DNA from: CAZLHO01 sp964559455
GTDB taxonomy: Bacteria > Krumholzibacteriota > Krumholzibacteriia > LZORAL124-64-63
Reading direction: 5' to 3'
Length of the DNA stretch: 64,000 nt
NCBI GenBank assembly: GCA_964559455.1
Contig: CAZLHO010000004.1
Location: 36,710-100,709, forward strand
A program made the translations under genes and the position numbers. The notes below the pieces were generated by a model that was given only the letters and a program-made list of their open reading frames with translations, did not search any database and was not told the origin of the DNA. Of the stretch, positions 8,071 to 16,215 are shown piece by piece; the first letter of the stretch is position 1, and every line of letters begins with the position of its first letter.

Positions 8071-8888
8071 GCGCGGTCTCCTTCGGGGGCGGGACGCCCG
8101 GGCACGGCGGCGGTCGGCGGCAGCCGCCGCTTGAAAGCCGTGGCCGCGACGCGGGCCCGCACCTTGGCGACGAGATCGGGCGCGAAGCCGAGCGCGCCGA
8201 GCTGCCGGTCGCCCAGGCCCTCGTCGATCATGTGGTGCAGCAGGCGGTCGGCCTCGGCGTAGGTGAAGCCCAGCTCGCCCTCGTCGGTCTGGTCGCTCCA
8301 GAGATCGGCGCTGGGCGCCTTGGTCCGCACCGACTCGGGCAGGCCCAGGTGCGCCGCCAGCAGGCGGACCTCGGTCTTGTAGAGGTCGGCCAGCGGGTTC
8401 AGGCCGCAGGCGTTGTCCCCGTAGAGCGTGGTGTAGCCCAGCAGGGCCTCGGTGCGGTTGCCCGTGCCCAGGACCAGGGAGCCGTCGCGGGCCGAGACGT
8501 CGTAGAGCACGACCATGCGGCAGCGGGCCATCACGTTGCCGGCGCGGATGCGGTCGCCGCCGGCGTCCAGGGCGCCCAGGAAGGCGTCGGCCATGGGCGT
8601 GATCTCGCGCAGCTCGGTGGGCAGGTCCAGGACCGCGGCCACGGCCTCGGCGTCGCTCTGCGACGCGGGTGAACTGCTGCGGTAGGGCATGAGCACCCCG
8701 CGCACCCTGTCGGCGCCCAGGGCGGCGACGGCCAGGCCCGCCGCGACGGCGGAATCGATGCCTCCCGAAAGGCCCACGACCAGGCCGGAAGCACCGGCGG
8801 CCTCGACCGTGGCGCGGATGAAGGGCAGGGCCAGGGCCTGGGCCTCGACGGGGGCCAGGGCCCACTCCGGAGCCTGGAGATGTTCCAT
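8067..8888 (-). CDS. nadE: ammonia-dependent NAD+ synthetase
   Basis: Converts deamido-NAD+ to NAD+ with ATP and ammonia (273 aa). It contains the PP-loop SGGIDSA, the SSSPASQSDA segment, GTGNRTE (nucleotide site), YGDNACGLNPLADLYKTEV, and PSADLWSDQTDEGELG near the deamido-NAD site. There is no N-terminal glutaminase (nitrilase) domain, so free ammonia is the presumed nitrogen source. It is followed by rsmI with a 4-nt overlap. Confidence 0.94.
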   Translation of the reverse strand: MEHLQAPEWALAPVEAQALALPFIRATVEAAGASGLVVGLSGGIDSAVAAGLAVAALGADRVRGVLMPYRSSSPASQSDAEAVAAVLDLPTELREITPMADAFLGALDAGGDRIRAGNVMARCRMVVLYDVSARDGSLVLGTGNRTEALLGYTTLYGDNACGLNPLADLYKTEVRLLAAHLGLPESVRTKAPSADLWSDQTDEGELGFTYAEADRLLHHMIDEGLGDRQLGALGFAPDLVAKVRARVAATAFKRRLPPTAAVPGRPAPEGDRA

Positions 8889-8925
8889 CCTCCACTCCTT
8901 TCCGGACGGCGGCCGGCCGCCGGAA

Positions 8926-10386
8926 TCAGCTGCGCCGCCAGGTTCCCGGCAGCAGCAGGACGAGCACGGTGAAGATCTCGAGCCGGCCGATGAGCATCAG
9001 CAGGACCAGCAGCCACTTCTCGATCGCGGACAGGAAGGCGAAGTTCCCGGTGGGGCCGACCAGGCCCAGCCCGGGGCCGATGTTGCCGAGGGTCGCGGCC
9101 ACGGCTCCCACCGCGGTCACAATATCGCGTCCGCAGAGCGTGAGCACCAGGATCCCGCCGATGAAGACGAGCATGAACAGCAGGAAGAAGCCGAGCACGT
9201 TCGTGGCCAGGGCCGGCGGCAGCGAGCGCTCGTTGAACCACAGGGTGTAGACGGCCCGCGGATGGAGCATCTTCTTGAGCTCGACCAGCGCGTGCTTGAG
9301 CAGGATCAGCACGCGGACCATCTTCACGCCCCCGCCCGTGGAGCCGGCGCAGCCCCCGATCACCATCAGCAGCAGGAGCACGACATGGGTCAGGGGCGGC
9401 CAGAGGACGTAGTCGGCCGTGCCGTAGCCGGTGGTCGTGCCGATCGAGACGACCTGGAAGCAGGCCGCGCGAACGGCGTCGCCGGCGTCGAGGTAGAGGC
9501 CCGACGGCACGAGCACGCCCGCCACCAGCAGGATCGCGGCCAGGAAGACCTTCAGGTAGAAACGGAATTCGTCGTCGCGCCAGTAGGCGGCGGGGCGCCC
9601 GCGCAGGGCCAGGTAGTGCAGCGAGAAGTTCACGCCGGCCAGGAACATGAAGACGACGACGATCCACTCGACGGCCGGCGAGGCGAAGCCGCCGACGCTG
9701 GCGTCGAGGGTCGAGAAGCCGCCGGTGGCCATCGTGGTCAGCGCGTGGCAGACGGCGTCGAAGAGGCCGATCCCGCCGACGAAGCGCAGCAGCAGGACCT
9801 CGGCGCCGGTGATCAGGACGTAGACCCCCCAGAGCAGCCGCGCCGTCGCGCGGATGCGGGGCGTCAGCCGGTCGGGGGCGGGGCCTGGCGCTTCGGCGCG
9901 GAAGAGCTGCATGCCGCCGACCCCGAGCAGGGGCAGGATGGCCAAGGCCAGCACGACGATCCCCATGCCGCCCAGCCACTGGGTCAGTGACCGCCAGAAG
10001 AGCACGGCGTGGTGGCTGCGGCCGACGTCCCCGATGGCCGTGAGGATGGTCGAGCCGGTGGTGGTGAAGCCCGAGATCGATTCGAAGACGGCGTCGGTGG
10101 GATCGGGGATCACCCCGGTCAAGACGAAGGGCACGGCGCCCAGCAGGCCGACCGAAAGCCAGCCCAGGGTGACGATGGCGAAGCCCTCGCGCGTGCGCAG
10201 GTCGGGTGCGCCGCGGCACAGGCGCATCAGGCCCCAGCCCAGAAGGGCGCCGATCACGGCCGAGACCAGGAAATGGAGGGCGTCCCCCTCGCCGTAGAAG
10301 AGGTCCAGGAGCGCGGGCAGCAGCAGGAAGGCCGCCGTCACCAGCAGCAGGAAGCCCAGGACTCGGCCGACGCCCTTCAGGTTCAT
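8926..10386 (-). CDS. trkH: Trk-type potassium uptake membrane protein
   Basis: Ion-conducting subunit of a Trk/Ktr K+ uptake system (486 aa, usual length). About ten hydrophobic segments arranged as four M-P-M repeats; each pore loop has a recognisable filter: SGFTTTGST, TMATGGFST, SIGTTTGYGT and TLGNIGPGLG. The gene starts 4 nt after the stop of trkA, which encodes its cytoplasmic regulatory ring, so the pair is a complete transporter. Confidence 0.95.
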   Translation of the reverse strand: MNLKGVGRVLGFLLLVTAAFLLLPALLDLFYGEGDALHFLVSAVIGALLGWGLMRLCRGAPDLRTREGFAIVTLGWLSVGLLGAVPFVLTGVIPDPTDAVFESISGFTTTGSTILTAIGDVGRSHHAVLFWRSLTQWLGGMGIVVLALAILPLLGVGGMQLFRAEAPGPAPDRLTPRIRATARLLWGVYVLITGAEVLLLRFVGGIGLFDAVCHALTTMATGGFSTLDASVGGFASPAVEWIVVVFMFLAGVNFSLHYLALRGRPAAYWRDDEFRFYLKVFLAAILLVAGVLVPSGLYLDAGDAVRAACFQVVSIGTTTGYGTADYVLWPPLTHVVLLLLMVIGGCAGSTGGGVKMVRVLILLKHALVELKKMLHPRAVYTLWFNERSLPPALATNVLGFFLLFMLVFIGGILVLTLCGRDIVTAVGAVAATLGNIGPGLGLVGPTGNFAFLSAIEKWLLVLLMLIGRLEIFTVLVLLLPGTWRRS

Positions 10387-10390
10387 CGTC

Positions 10391-11734
10391 TCAACGCTCC
10401 GAAGAGAAGAAGGACTCCACGGCCGCCACGCCCTCGGGCAGGGCGAAGACCACGACCTCGTCGCCGGCGCTCAGCACCGTGTCGCCCCGGGGGGTGACCA
10501 CCTCGCCGCGCTTGAGCACGGCGCCGATCACCGCGTTGCGCGGGAAGCCGATCCTGGCCAGCGGCTTTCCCAGACAGCGGCAGCCGTCCGCCAGCCGCAG
10601 CTGCAGGATCTCCGAGCCGGAGAAGCCCAGGCTGTGCGTGCTGACCACGGCCCCGCGCTTGACGAAGCGGGCGATGGCGTCCGCCGTCGACAGGCGCGGC
10701 GAGACCGCCGCGTCGATTCCCAGCAGGGGCAGCAGGGGCACGTAGTCCGGCCGGTCGACCAGGCAGACGGTCTTGGCGGCCCCGTGGTGGCGGGCGAGGA
10801 GGCAGGCCATGGTGTTCGTCTCCTCGTCCCGGGAGACGGCGACGAAGCCGTCCATCTCGGCGACGCCCTCGCTGGTCAGCAGGTCGACGTCAGTGCCGTC
10901 GCCGTGCAGCACGAGCACGTGGTGCAACTGCTCGGCTGCCTTCAGGCAGCGGCCCTCGTCCCGGTCGATCAGCTTGACGCTGACCCCATGGCCCTCGAGC
11001 TCGGCGGCCAGGGCCAGGCCGGCGGCGTTGGCGCCGACGATCATCACCTTCTCGAGGCGGGCCCCGTGGGAATGCACGTAGGAGAGAGCCCGGTCGACGG
11101 CGCCCCGGCTGCCGGCCAGGTAGATCTGGTCGTCCCGGCGGATGACCGTCTTGCCGTCGGGGATCATGGTCACCCCGTCGCGCACGAGCGTGATGACCAG
11201 GACCCAGCGCGAGCCCAGGTCCTTCTCGATATCCTCGAGCGCGCGTCCGACGACCCAGGCGTCGGCGTCGACCCTCGCTCCGACGACCCGCACCCGTCCC
11301 CCGGCGAACTCGTGCACGTCGCTGGCGGCTGACTGCCAGAGGATCCGGCGGATCGTGCGGACGGCCTCGCGGTCGGGGTTGATGGCCATGTCGATGCCGT
11401 CGACGCCGAGGATGTCGCCCTCGTAGAATTCGCGCGACCGGACCCGGGCCACGCGGACCTTCGCCCCCAGCCGGAGCGCGGTCAGGCAGGAGATGATGTT
11501 GGTCTCGTCGTGATTGGTGACCGCCGCGAAGAGACCGCAGTCGGCCATGCCCAGCTCGGCCAGGAAGGTGGGGTCGACGCCGTTGCCCCGGACGACGCGG
11601 CAGTCCAGCTGCTCCTGGACCTGCGCGACCCGGGCCGCGGATTCCTCCACGACGACGACATCGAATTCGCGGCGGCTGATGGTGCGGGCCAGATCGAAGC
11701 CCACGGCGCCGGCGCCGACGATGACGATCTTCAC
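10391..11734 (-). CDS. trkA: Trk potassium uptake regulatory subunit
   Basis: Cytosolic NAD(H)/nucleotide-binding gate for TrkH (447 aa). Two complete RCK halves: each has an RCK_N Rossmann fold (VGAGAVGFDLA near residue 6; IVGANAAGLALA near residue 233) followed by an RCK_C domain. The start is the GTG at 11734, which overlaps the stop of the threonine aldolase as GTGA and has a G-run upstream; the N-terminal VKIVIVGAGAVG is exactly where TrkA proteins begin. Longer open sequence upstream belongs to another frame. Confidence 0.94.
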   Translation of the reverse strand: MKIVIVGAGAVGFDLARTISRREFDVVVVEESAARVAQVQEQLDCRVVRGNGVDPTFLAELGMADCGLFAAVTNHDETNIISCLTALRLGAKVRVARVRSREFYEGDILGVDGIDMAINPDREAVRTIRRILWQSAASDVHEFAGGRVRVVGARVDADAWVVGRALEDIEKDLGSRWVLVITLVRDGVTMIPDGKTVIRRDDQIYLAGSRGAVDRALSYVHSHGARLEKVMIVGANAAGLALAAELEGHGVSVKLIDRDEGRCLKAAEQLHHVLVLHGDGTDVDLLTSEGVAEMDGFVAVSRDEETNTMACLLARHHGAAKTVCLVDRPDYVPLLPLLGIDAAVSPRLSTADAIARFVKRGAVVSTHSLGFSGSEILQLRLADGCRCLGKPLARIGFPRNAVIGAVLKRGEVVTPRGDTVLSAGDEVVVFALPEGVAAVESFFSSER

Positions 11735-12774
11735 GCTGCCCCCCCCCGGAAGGCGTTCAGGGCCGACAGGGCGGTTTCGACGCCGGCATCGTCGACCATC
11801 AGGCTGGTCACCGCGCGCACGCGCCCGCGGCCGAAGGGTACGGCCAGGACCTCCCGGCCGGCGAGATGGTCGAGCAGGGCCGCGGCCCGCTCCGGCGGCG
11901 CGACGTCGATGACCACGATGTTGGTGTCCACGGGATGGTTGACCGAGAGGGCCGGATTGTCCAGCCCTTCCGCTAGCCGGCGCGCGCGCCGATGATCGTC
12001 GGCCAGCCGCAGCAGATTGTGGTCCAGCGCGTGCAGGCAGGCCGCGGCCAGGATCCCGGCCTGGCGCATGGCGCCGCCGAACATCTTGCGGAAGCGTCGG
12101 GCGCGGGCGATCACGGCGGCCTCGCCGGCCAGCGCCGAACCGACCGGCGCTCCCAGCCCCTTCGAGAAGCAGACGCTGACGGTGTCCGCGGGGGCGGCCA
12201 GCTCGTCCAGCGGCAGCCCGGTGGCCGCATGGGCGTTCCAGAGACGGGCCCCGTCCAGGTGCAGGCGCAGGCCGCGGCCGCGAACCCCCTCGCCGACCTC
12301 CCGCACCAGGTCCTGGGGCAGGACGCGCCCGCCGGCCATGTTGTGGGTGTTCTCCAGGCAGACCAGCGCCGGCGGGGCGTGGTGGACGTCGTCGGGGAAG
12401 AGGGCGGCCTCGACCTCGGGCCAGGCCAGGGCGCCGCCGCGGCCGGTCACCCGGGTCAGCAGCAGGCCCGAGAGGGCGGCGGGCCCGCCGGCCTCGTACA
12501 GGTAGATGTGGGCGTCGGTCTCGCAGACGAGTTGGGTGCCGGGCTCGGTCAGGACGCGCAGGGCCAACTGGTTGGCCATCGTGCCGCTGGGCACGTAGAG
12601 GGCGGCCTCCTTGCCCAGCAGGGCCGCCACGCGGTCCTGGAGGGCGTTCACGGTGGGATCGTCCCCGAGGACATCGTCGCCGACCACGGCTTCGGCGATG
12701 GCCCGGCGCATCGCGGCGTCGGGCTGGGTGATCGTGTCGCTGCGCAGATCGACGATGCGGGAATCCGCGTTCAT
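11731..12774 (-). CDS. ltaE: low-specificity L-threonine aldolase
   Basis: PLP enzyme that splits threonine/allo-threonine into glycine and acetaldehyde (347 aa). Signatures: LRSDTITQPDAAM at the N-terminus, GDDVLGDDPTVNALQ, PSGTMANQLAL, CLENTHNMAGG, HLDGARLWNA with the PLP-contacting Asp, and SKGLGAPVGS with the Schiff-base Lys. Start taken at the ATG at 12774 (MNADSRIVD) because GGGAGG is placed just upstream; a start 8 codons earlier lacks one. Overlaps trkA by 4 nt. Confidence 0.93.
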   Translation of the reverse strand: MNADSRIVDLRSDTITQPDAAMRRAIAEAVVGDDVLGDDPTVNALQDRVAALLGKEAALYVPSGTMANQLALRVLTEPGTQLVCETDAHIYLYEAGGPAALSGLLLTRVTGRGGALAWPEVEAALFPDDVHHAPPALVCLENTHNMAGGRVLPQDLVREVGEGVRGRGLRLHLDGARLWNAHAATGLPLDELAAPADTVSVCFSKGLGAPVGSALAGEAAVIARARRFRKMFGGAMRQAGILAAACLHALDHNLLRLADDHRRARRLAEGLDNPALSVNHPVDTNIVVIDVAPPERAAALLDHLAGREVLAVPFGRGRVRAVTSLMVDDAGVETALSALNAFRGGAA

Positions 12775-12794
12775 GTCGCCTCCCGTTGCAAAGC

Positions 12795-12835
12795 GCACCG
12801 GCCTTTCCCTGCCGGGCGGCGGGAAAGGCCGGTGC
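12795..12835 (-). terminator. terminator hairpin downstream of hup
   Basis: Perfect 15-bp inverted repeat (12795-12809 and 12821-12835) around an 11-nt loop, between the hup stop and the threonine aldolase start. On the minus strand it is followed by GCTTTGC, a weak T-stretch. It probably ends the hup transcript and separates it from the ltaE operon. Confidence 0.65.
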
Positions 12836-12883
12836 GGCGTACCTGGGACGTGGCGCCGTCGGTGTCAAATCGGACCGGGGCGA

Positions 12884-13165
12884 TCAGGTGGTCAGCGCCA
12901 CCTTATCCTTCAGCATCTTCGAAACCTTGAACACCGGAACCCGGCGCGCGGGCACGGGCACCGTCTCCCCCGTCCGGGGATTGCGGGCCATGCGGGCCTT
13001 GCGCTCCTTCACCTTGAAGGTGCCGAAACCCCTGATCTCCAGATGGTTGCCGTCGGCGAGCAGGTCGGCCACCTTCAGCAGGAAGAGGTCGACGGTCTCG
13101 CCCACTTCCTTCTTCGTCAAGCCGGTCTTCTGGGCCACATCCTCAACGATATCGGCCTTGGTCAT
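12884..13165 (-). CDS. hup: HU-family histone-like DNA-binding protein
   Basis: Small dimeric nucleoid protein that bends DNA (93 aa). It has the HU N-terminal helical dimerisation part (MTKADIVEDVAQKTGLTKKE), the GFGTFKVKERKAR core, and the beta-arm with RNPRTGETVPVPARRV including the intercalating Pro. Start chosen at the ATG at 13165, 7 nt after AGGGAGGG; an in-frame GTG upstream (13192) would add nine residues and lacks such a site. Flanked downstream by a strong hairpin; a 13-bp palindrome lies ~60 bp upstream. Confidence 0.95.
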   Translation of the reverse strand: MTKADIVEDVAQKTGLTKKEVGETVDLFLLKVADLLADGNHLEIRGFGTFKVKERKARMARNPRTGETVPVPARRVPVFKVSKMLKDKVALTT

Positions 13166-13581
13166 CTCGAGCCCTCCCTTTCGAGCCACCACGTTTCCCC
13201 TGCGGCTCCCACCGCTCGGATGCCATGTTGCTGCAACAAGACGTTGCCGTCAAGCAATTTATGGACGGAACCCCCCGGGCCGGGGACGGCCCGTGCATTC
13301 CTCCCGATTTCCCCGCGGCGGCAGGGCAGGAAGAAACGAAGATGACGGACGTCGCGGCATCATCCGGGGCGACGAGGAAGCCTGCGCCCTCCCGTGAAAC
13401 GCCGGAAGGGCTTGCCGCATCGTCCTCTACGCCGACGGCGACGCCGCGCCGCGCCGCTGGCACCCCCCTTGCAACCGCCCGCCGCCAGAGGGGGGTCGTG
13501 CCGCGCCGCCGTGCTTTCGGGTCGCGACCTCGTTTCCTTCAAACGCACGGATTACGGCAATCGATTTCAAGGAGGAATCCC
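13166..13581. other. intergenic region between hup and the lipoprotein gene
   Basis: 416 bp between divergent genes. It holds the ribosome-binding site of hup, the palindrome at 13226-13238, an imperfect inverted repeat (about 13459-13470 with 13487-13502), and AAGGAGGA just before the lipoprotein start. Both strands stay open for long stretches, but the translations are Arg/Ala/Pro-rich and look non-coding. I see no clear RNA gene and no convincing sigma-70 promoter. Confidence 0.5.
13226..13238. promoter_or_regulatory. 13-bp palindrome upstream of hup
   Basis: TGTTGC-T-GCAACA is a perfect palindrome about 60 bp upstream of the hup ATG, near where its promoter should lie (TTGACG is at 13247-13252 on the minus strand). 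It looks like a dimeric repressor site. The binding protein is unknown. Confidence 0.3.
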
Positions 13582-13995
13582 GTGGCAGGCAAGAAGCACT
13601 TCATGATCCTGGTCGCCCTGGCCGCCCTGGCGGTCCTCGCCGGGTGCAGCGGCGACGACAACAACAGCCCCACGGCCATCGACACGGCTCCGCCGTCGAT
13701 GCCCTCCGGCGTCAGCGGCCGGGCCTACGACTACGGCGTGACCCTGAGCTGGGACGAGAACAGCCTGGACGCCGACTTCGCCGGTTTCAAGGTCTACCGC
13801 ACCGCGGGCGACGCCGTCGAGGTCCTGGTCGGCGATCCGCAGCCCAACAACTGGTTCATGGACACGTCGCCCGTCCTGGCGGCCCGGAACGAGTACCGGG
13901 TGACCGCCGTCGACTTCACCGGCAACGAGAGCTCCTTCGCGACGGTCCAGGTCTACGCCCCCACCGGCGAAGGCTACGACCGCGAGAATCGCTGA
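13582..13995 (+). CDS. lipoprotein with one fibronectin type III domain
   Basis: Predicted outer- or inner-membrane lipoprotein of 137 aa. The N-terminus is a lipoprotein signal with lipobox LAGC (Cys near residue 22), followed by an Asp/Asn/Ser-rich linker and one fibronectin-III-like beta sandwich from about residue 40 (PPSMPSGVSGRAYDYGVTLS, the strand with FAGFKVYRT, and NEYRVTAVDFTGNES near the end). Function unknown; such domains mediate protein or carbohydrate contacts at the cell surface. The start is the GTG at 13582, with AAGGAGGA at 13569-13576; the next possible start, the ATG at 13603, would shorten the signal peptide. Confidence 0.8.
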   Translation: MAGKKHFMILVALAALAVLAGCSGDDNNSPTAIDTAPPSMPSGVSGRAYDYGVTLSWDENSLDADFAGFKVYRTAGDAVEVLVGDPQPNNWFMDTSPVLAARNEYRVTAVDFTGNESSFATVQVYAPTGEGYDRENR

Positions 13996-14012
13996 GCCTC
14001 GCAACGCATCCC

Positions 14013-14035
14013 CCGTCGCCCGCCCCGGGCGACGG
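14013..14035 (+). repeat. 10-bp hairpin after the lipoprotein gene
   Basis: Perfect inverted repeat (14013-14022 and 14026-14035, 3-nt loop) just downstream of the stop and just before the stronger terminator. It may protect the transcript end or be part of the terminator. Confidence 0.45.
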
Positions 14036-14040
14036 CACAC

Positions 14041-14079
14041 CGCAGCCCCCGCATCGTATCCGCGGGGGCTGCGCCTTTT
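14041..14079 (+). terminator. rho-independent terminator of the lipoprotein gene
   Basis: 12-bp perfect stem (14041-14052 and 14062-14073), 9-nt loop, followed by CCTTTT. Also sits between two convergent genes. Confidence 0.85.
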
Positions 14080-14100
14080 CCTGTCCGGTGAAGGCGGGGA

Positions 14101-14769
14101 TCAGAAGAAGATCGAGCCGACGCGGTAGGCCACGCCCAGATAGGCGTCGCTGACCAGCCCCACGCCCCGCCCCAGCACCTGTCCCAGTCCCGCGTAGAGC
14201 AGCACCAGCACGAGCAGGAAGCCGAAGGGGCGCAGTCGCTCGTACTGCATGGCCGCCTCGCCCCTGAGGAAGCCGAGCACGACCCAGCTGCCGTCCAGGG
14301 GCGGGATGGGGATCAGGTTGAAGAGCGCCAGCAGCACGTTGATCCGGATGCCCGACCAGAGCAGCAGGCGGGCGAAGTCGAAGGCCCCCCCGTGGTCGGC
14401 TCCGGAGAGATGCGCCACGCCGACGGCCAGCCCCAGCAGGATGGAGCAGAGCAGGGCCAGCAGCAGGTTGCTGGCGGGACCGGCGGCGGCGACCAGGGCC
14501 TGGCCGCGGGCCGGATCGTGGAAGCGTCGCGGGTTCACGGGCACCGGGCGCGCCCAGCCGAAGAGCAATCCCCCCGGCATCAGCGCCAGCACCACGGGCA
14601 CGAGGATGGTGCCCACCGGATCGATGTGCCGCACGGGGTTCAGGGTCAGCCGTCCCTGGCGCAGCGCCGTGTCGTCGCCCAGGCGCAGGGCGGCGACCCC
14701 GTGCGCGACCTCGTGCACGATCACCGAGAAAAGCAGGGATACGATCAACAGGGGCACTTCGATGCTCAT
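14101..14769 (-). CDS. site-2-protease-type M50 zinc metalloprotease
   Basis: Polytopic intramembrane metalloprotease (222 aa). The zinc site HEVAH (HExxH) is at residues ~18-22, and the third ligand lies in PIPPLDGS (NxxPxxxxDG motif) near residue 155. Four to five hydrophobic helices; no PDZ or CBS domain, so it belongs to the short Rip/YwhC-like group. Substrate unknown; members cleave membrane-bound anti-sigma factors or signal-peptide remnants. Its ATG overlaps the stop of the heptosyltransferase gene as ATGA. Confidence 0.9.
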   Translation of the reverse strand: MSIEVPLLIVSLLFSVIVHEVAHGVAALRLGDDTALRQGRLTLNPVRHIDPVGTILVPVVLALMPGGLLFGWARPVPVNPRRFHDPARGQALVAAAGPASNLLLALLCSILLGLAVGVAHLSGADHGGAFDFARLLLWSGIRINVLLALFNLIPIPPLDGSWVVLGFLRGEAAMQYERLRPFGFLLVLVLLYAGLGQVLGRGVGLVSDAYLGVAYRVGSIFF

Positions 14770-15914
14770 GCGTTCACTCCCGTAGCCGGATCCGCGGCCG
14801 CGGCGGCCGCCGGCAGGTTGCGCCAGGCTTCCCAGGCTGCATCGACGCCGACCGCCCGGAGATCCCCCGCGGGGTCCCTGAGCGCGACGACGGCGGGTGT
14901 GCGTGGTTTCCAGAGGTCCGGATCGGTGGGGCCGAAGAGGGCCAGCGTGGGCACGCCGACGGCCCCGGCCACGTGCATCAGCCCGGTGTCGTTGCAGGCG
15001 AAACGCTCCAGGCGCCGCAGCAGCGCCACGCAGGTGCCCACGGGCACCACGGGCAGCAGGCGGACGCGGTCGCGCTCCCCGGGGGCCAGCCGGGACGCCA
15101 GCTCCCGCGCGAAGGCGGCCGTCACCGCGCCGTCGGCGGGCCCCTGCAGCACGAGGACCCGGACCGGCAGCGCCGCGGCCCGCGCCGCCAGTTCCGCGAA
15201 GCGCTCGGCGGGCCAGAGGTTCTCGGTCTTGCCCGCCCCCGGGTGCAGGGCCCAGACGGGCCCGTCGCCGGGCAGGTCGCGCAACAGGGCGTCGGCCCGC
15301 TCCCGATCCTCGTCCGAGCTCTCGACCACCGTATCCAGATCGCCGGTCGTGATCCCGACGGCCTCGAGCGGGGCCAGGCAGTGCAGCACGGCGTGACGGT
15401 CCAGGGCCGGTCGCGAGGGCATCTCGAGCGAGAAGGCGTGACGGCTGATGTCGTAGCCGAAGGGACGGCTGTCCCCGCCCACGATCACCGGCGCGCCCGA
15501 GGCCGCGGCCAGGGCGGCGCTGGTCACCGAGAACGAGACGCTGTTCAGGACGAAGGCGGCGTCGGGCCGGAAGCGCCGCAGCTCACCCAGGAAGGCCGCC
15601 AGGCGGCGGGGGTCGCGGCAGGCCGCCTTGTCGAAGTTGAAGATCCCGTCGAGGTGCGGATTGTGCAGCACCACGTCGCGGTTGAGCGGGGCGCAGACCA
15701 GGGCGATCCGGGCCCCGGGGAAGGTCTCGCGCAGGGCGCGGAAGCAAGGCGTGGCGCAGACCATGTCCCCCATCTGGTTGTGCTGGCGCACGACCAGGAT
15801 GCGCCGGAAATCCCGGGCGCGCAGCTGCGCCGGGGTCAGCCGGGGACGGGCCCAGAAGCGGGCCGCGGTCCCGGAGAGGACGCGCTTCAGGTTCTTGCGG
15901 AAGGAATCCGCCAT
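14766..15914 (-). CDS. glycosyltransferase family 9 (heptosyltransferase-like)
   Basis: Probable lipopolysaccharide core sugar transferase working on the cytoplasmic side of the inner membrane (382 aa). Two Rossmann halves: the N-terminal acceptor half contains RQHNQMGDMVCATPCFRAL, and the C-terminal nucleotide-sugar half contains LHPGAGKTENLWPAERFAEL and CNDTGLMHVAGAVGVPTLAL followed by LFGPTDPD, both diagnostic of family 9. The sugar and acceptor are not known. Translationally coupled to the downstream M50 protease (4-nt overlap). Confidence 0.9.
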   Translation of the reverse strand: MADSFRKNLKRVLSGTAARFWARPRLTPAQLRARDFRRILVVRQHNQMGDMVCATPCFRALRETFPGARIALVCAPLNRDVVLHNPHLDGIFNFDKAACRDPRRLAAFLGELRRFRPDAAFVLNSVSFSVTSAALAAASGAPVIVGGDSRPFGYDISRHAFSLEMPSRPALDRHAVLHCLAPLEAVGITTGDLDTVVESSDEDRERADALLRDLPGDGPVWALHPGAGKTENLWPAERFAELAARAAALPVRVLVLQGPADGAVTAAFARELASRLAPGERDRVRLLPVVPVGTCVALLRRLERFACNDTGLMHVAGAVGVPTLALFGPTDPDLWKPRTPAVVALRDPAGDLRAVGVDAAWEAWRNLPAAAAAADPATGVNA

Positions 15915-15971
15915 CCGTCACCCTTCCTGGCACCGCCGTTGCAGGTCCTCCCCATCCAGGAGGATCGGCGC

Positions 15972-16211
15972 ATGCGTTTCTTGCAGAATGCCTTGTTCGT
16001 GTCCTGTCTGCTGCTCTTCGCGGCCCTGACCAACTACGAGGTCGTGGCCAAATCGTACGAGCTCGGCGGCACCGCCCTGCCCGGCTGGCAAGAGGCGTGT
16101 CGCGTGGAGCAGCGGACCTGCTTCCACCGGACGACCGGACTGGAGATCGTGGACATGGTCCTGCACGAGGGCCGCGAGGCCCTGGACTGGTACGCCACGA
16201 TGATCGCCTAG
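15972..16211 (+). CDS. small secreted or membrane-anchored protein, unknown function
   Basis: 79 aa with an excellent start: AGGAGG at 15958-15963, 8 nt before the ATG. The first ~20 residues (MRFLQNALFVSCLLLFAALT) are a signal peptide or single transmembrane anchor. The remaining ~58 residues contain two Cys seven apart (CRVEQRTC), which could form a disulfide outside the membrane, and end in an acidic amphipathic helix. I do not recognise the family. It lies divergently from the heptosyltransferase and ends 4 nt before the convergent rsgA stop. Confidence 0.65.
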   Translation: MRFLQNALFVSCLLLFAALTNYEVVAKSYELGGTALPGWQEACRVEQRTCFHRTTGLEIVDMVLHEGREALDWYATMIA

Positions 16212-16215
16212 CCGG

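Noticed and set aside
13225..13581. Upstream extension of the fibronectin lipoprotein
   Set aside because: It would bury the lipoprotein signal inside the protein; AAGGAGGA before the GTG at 13582 sets the start.
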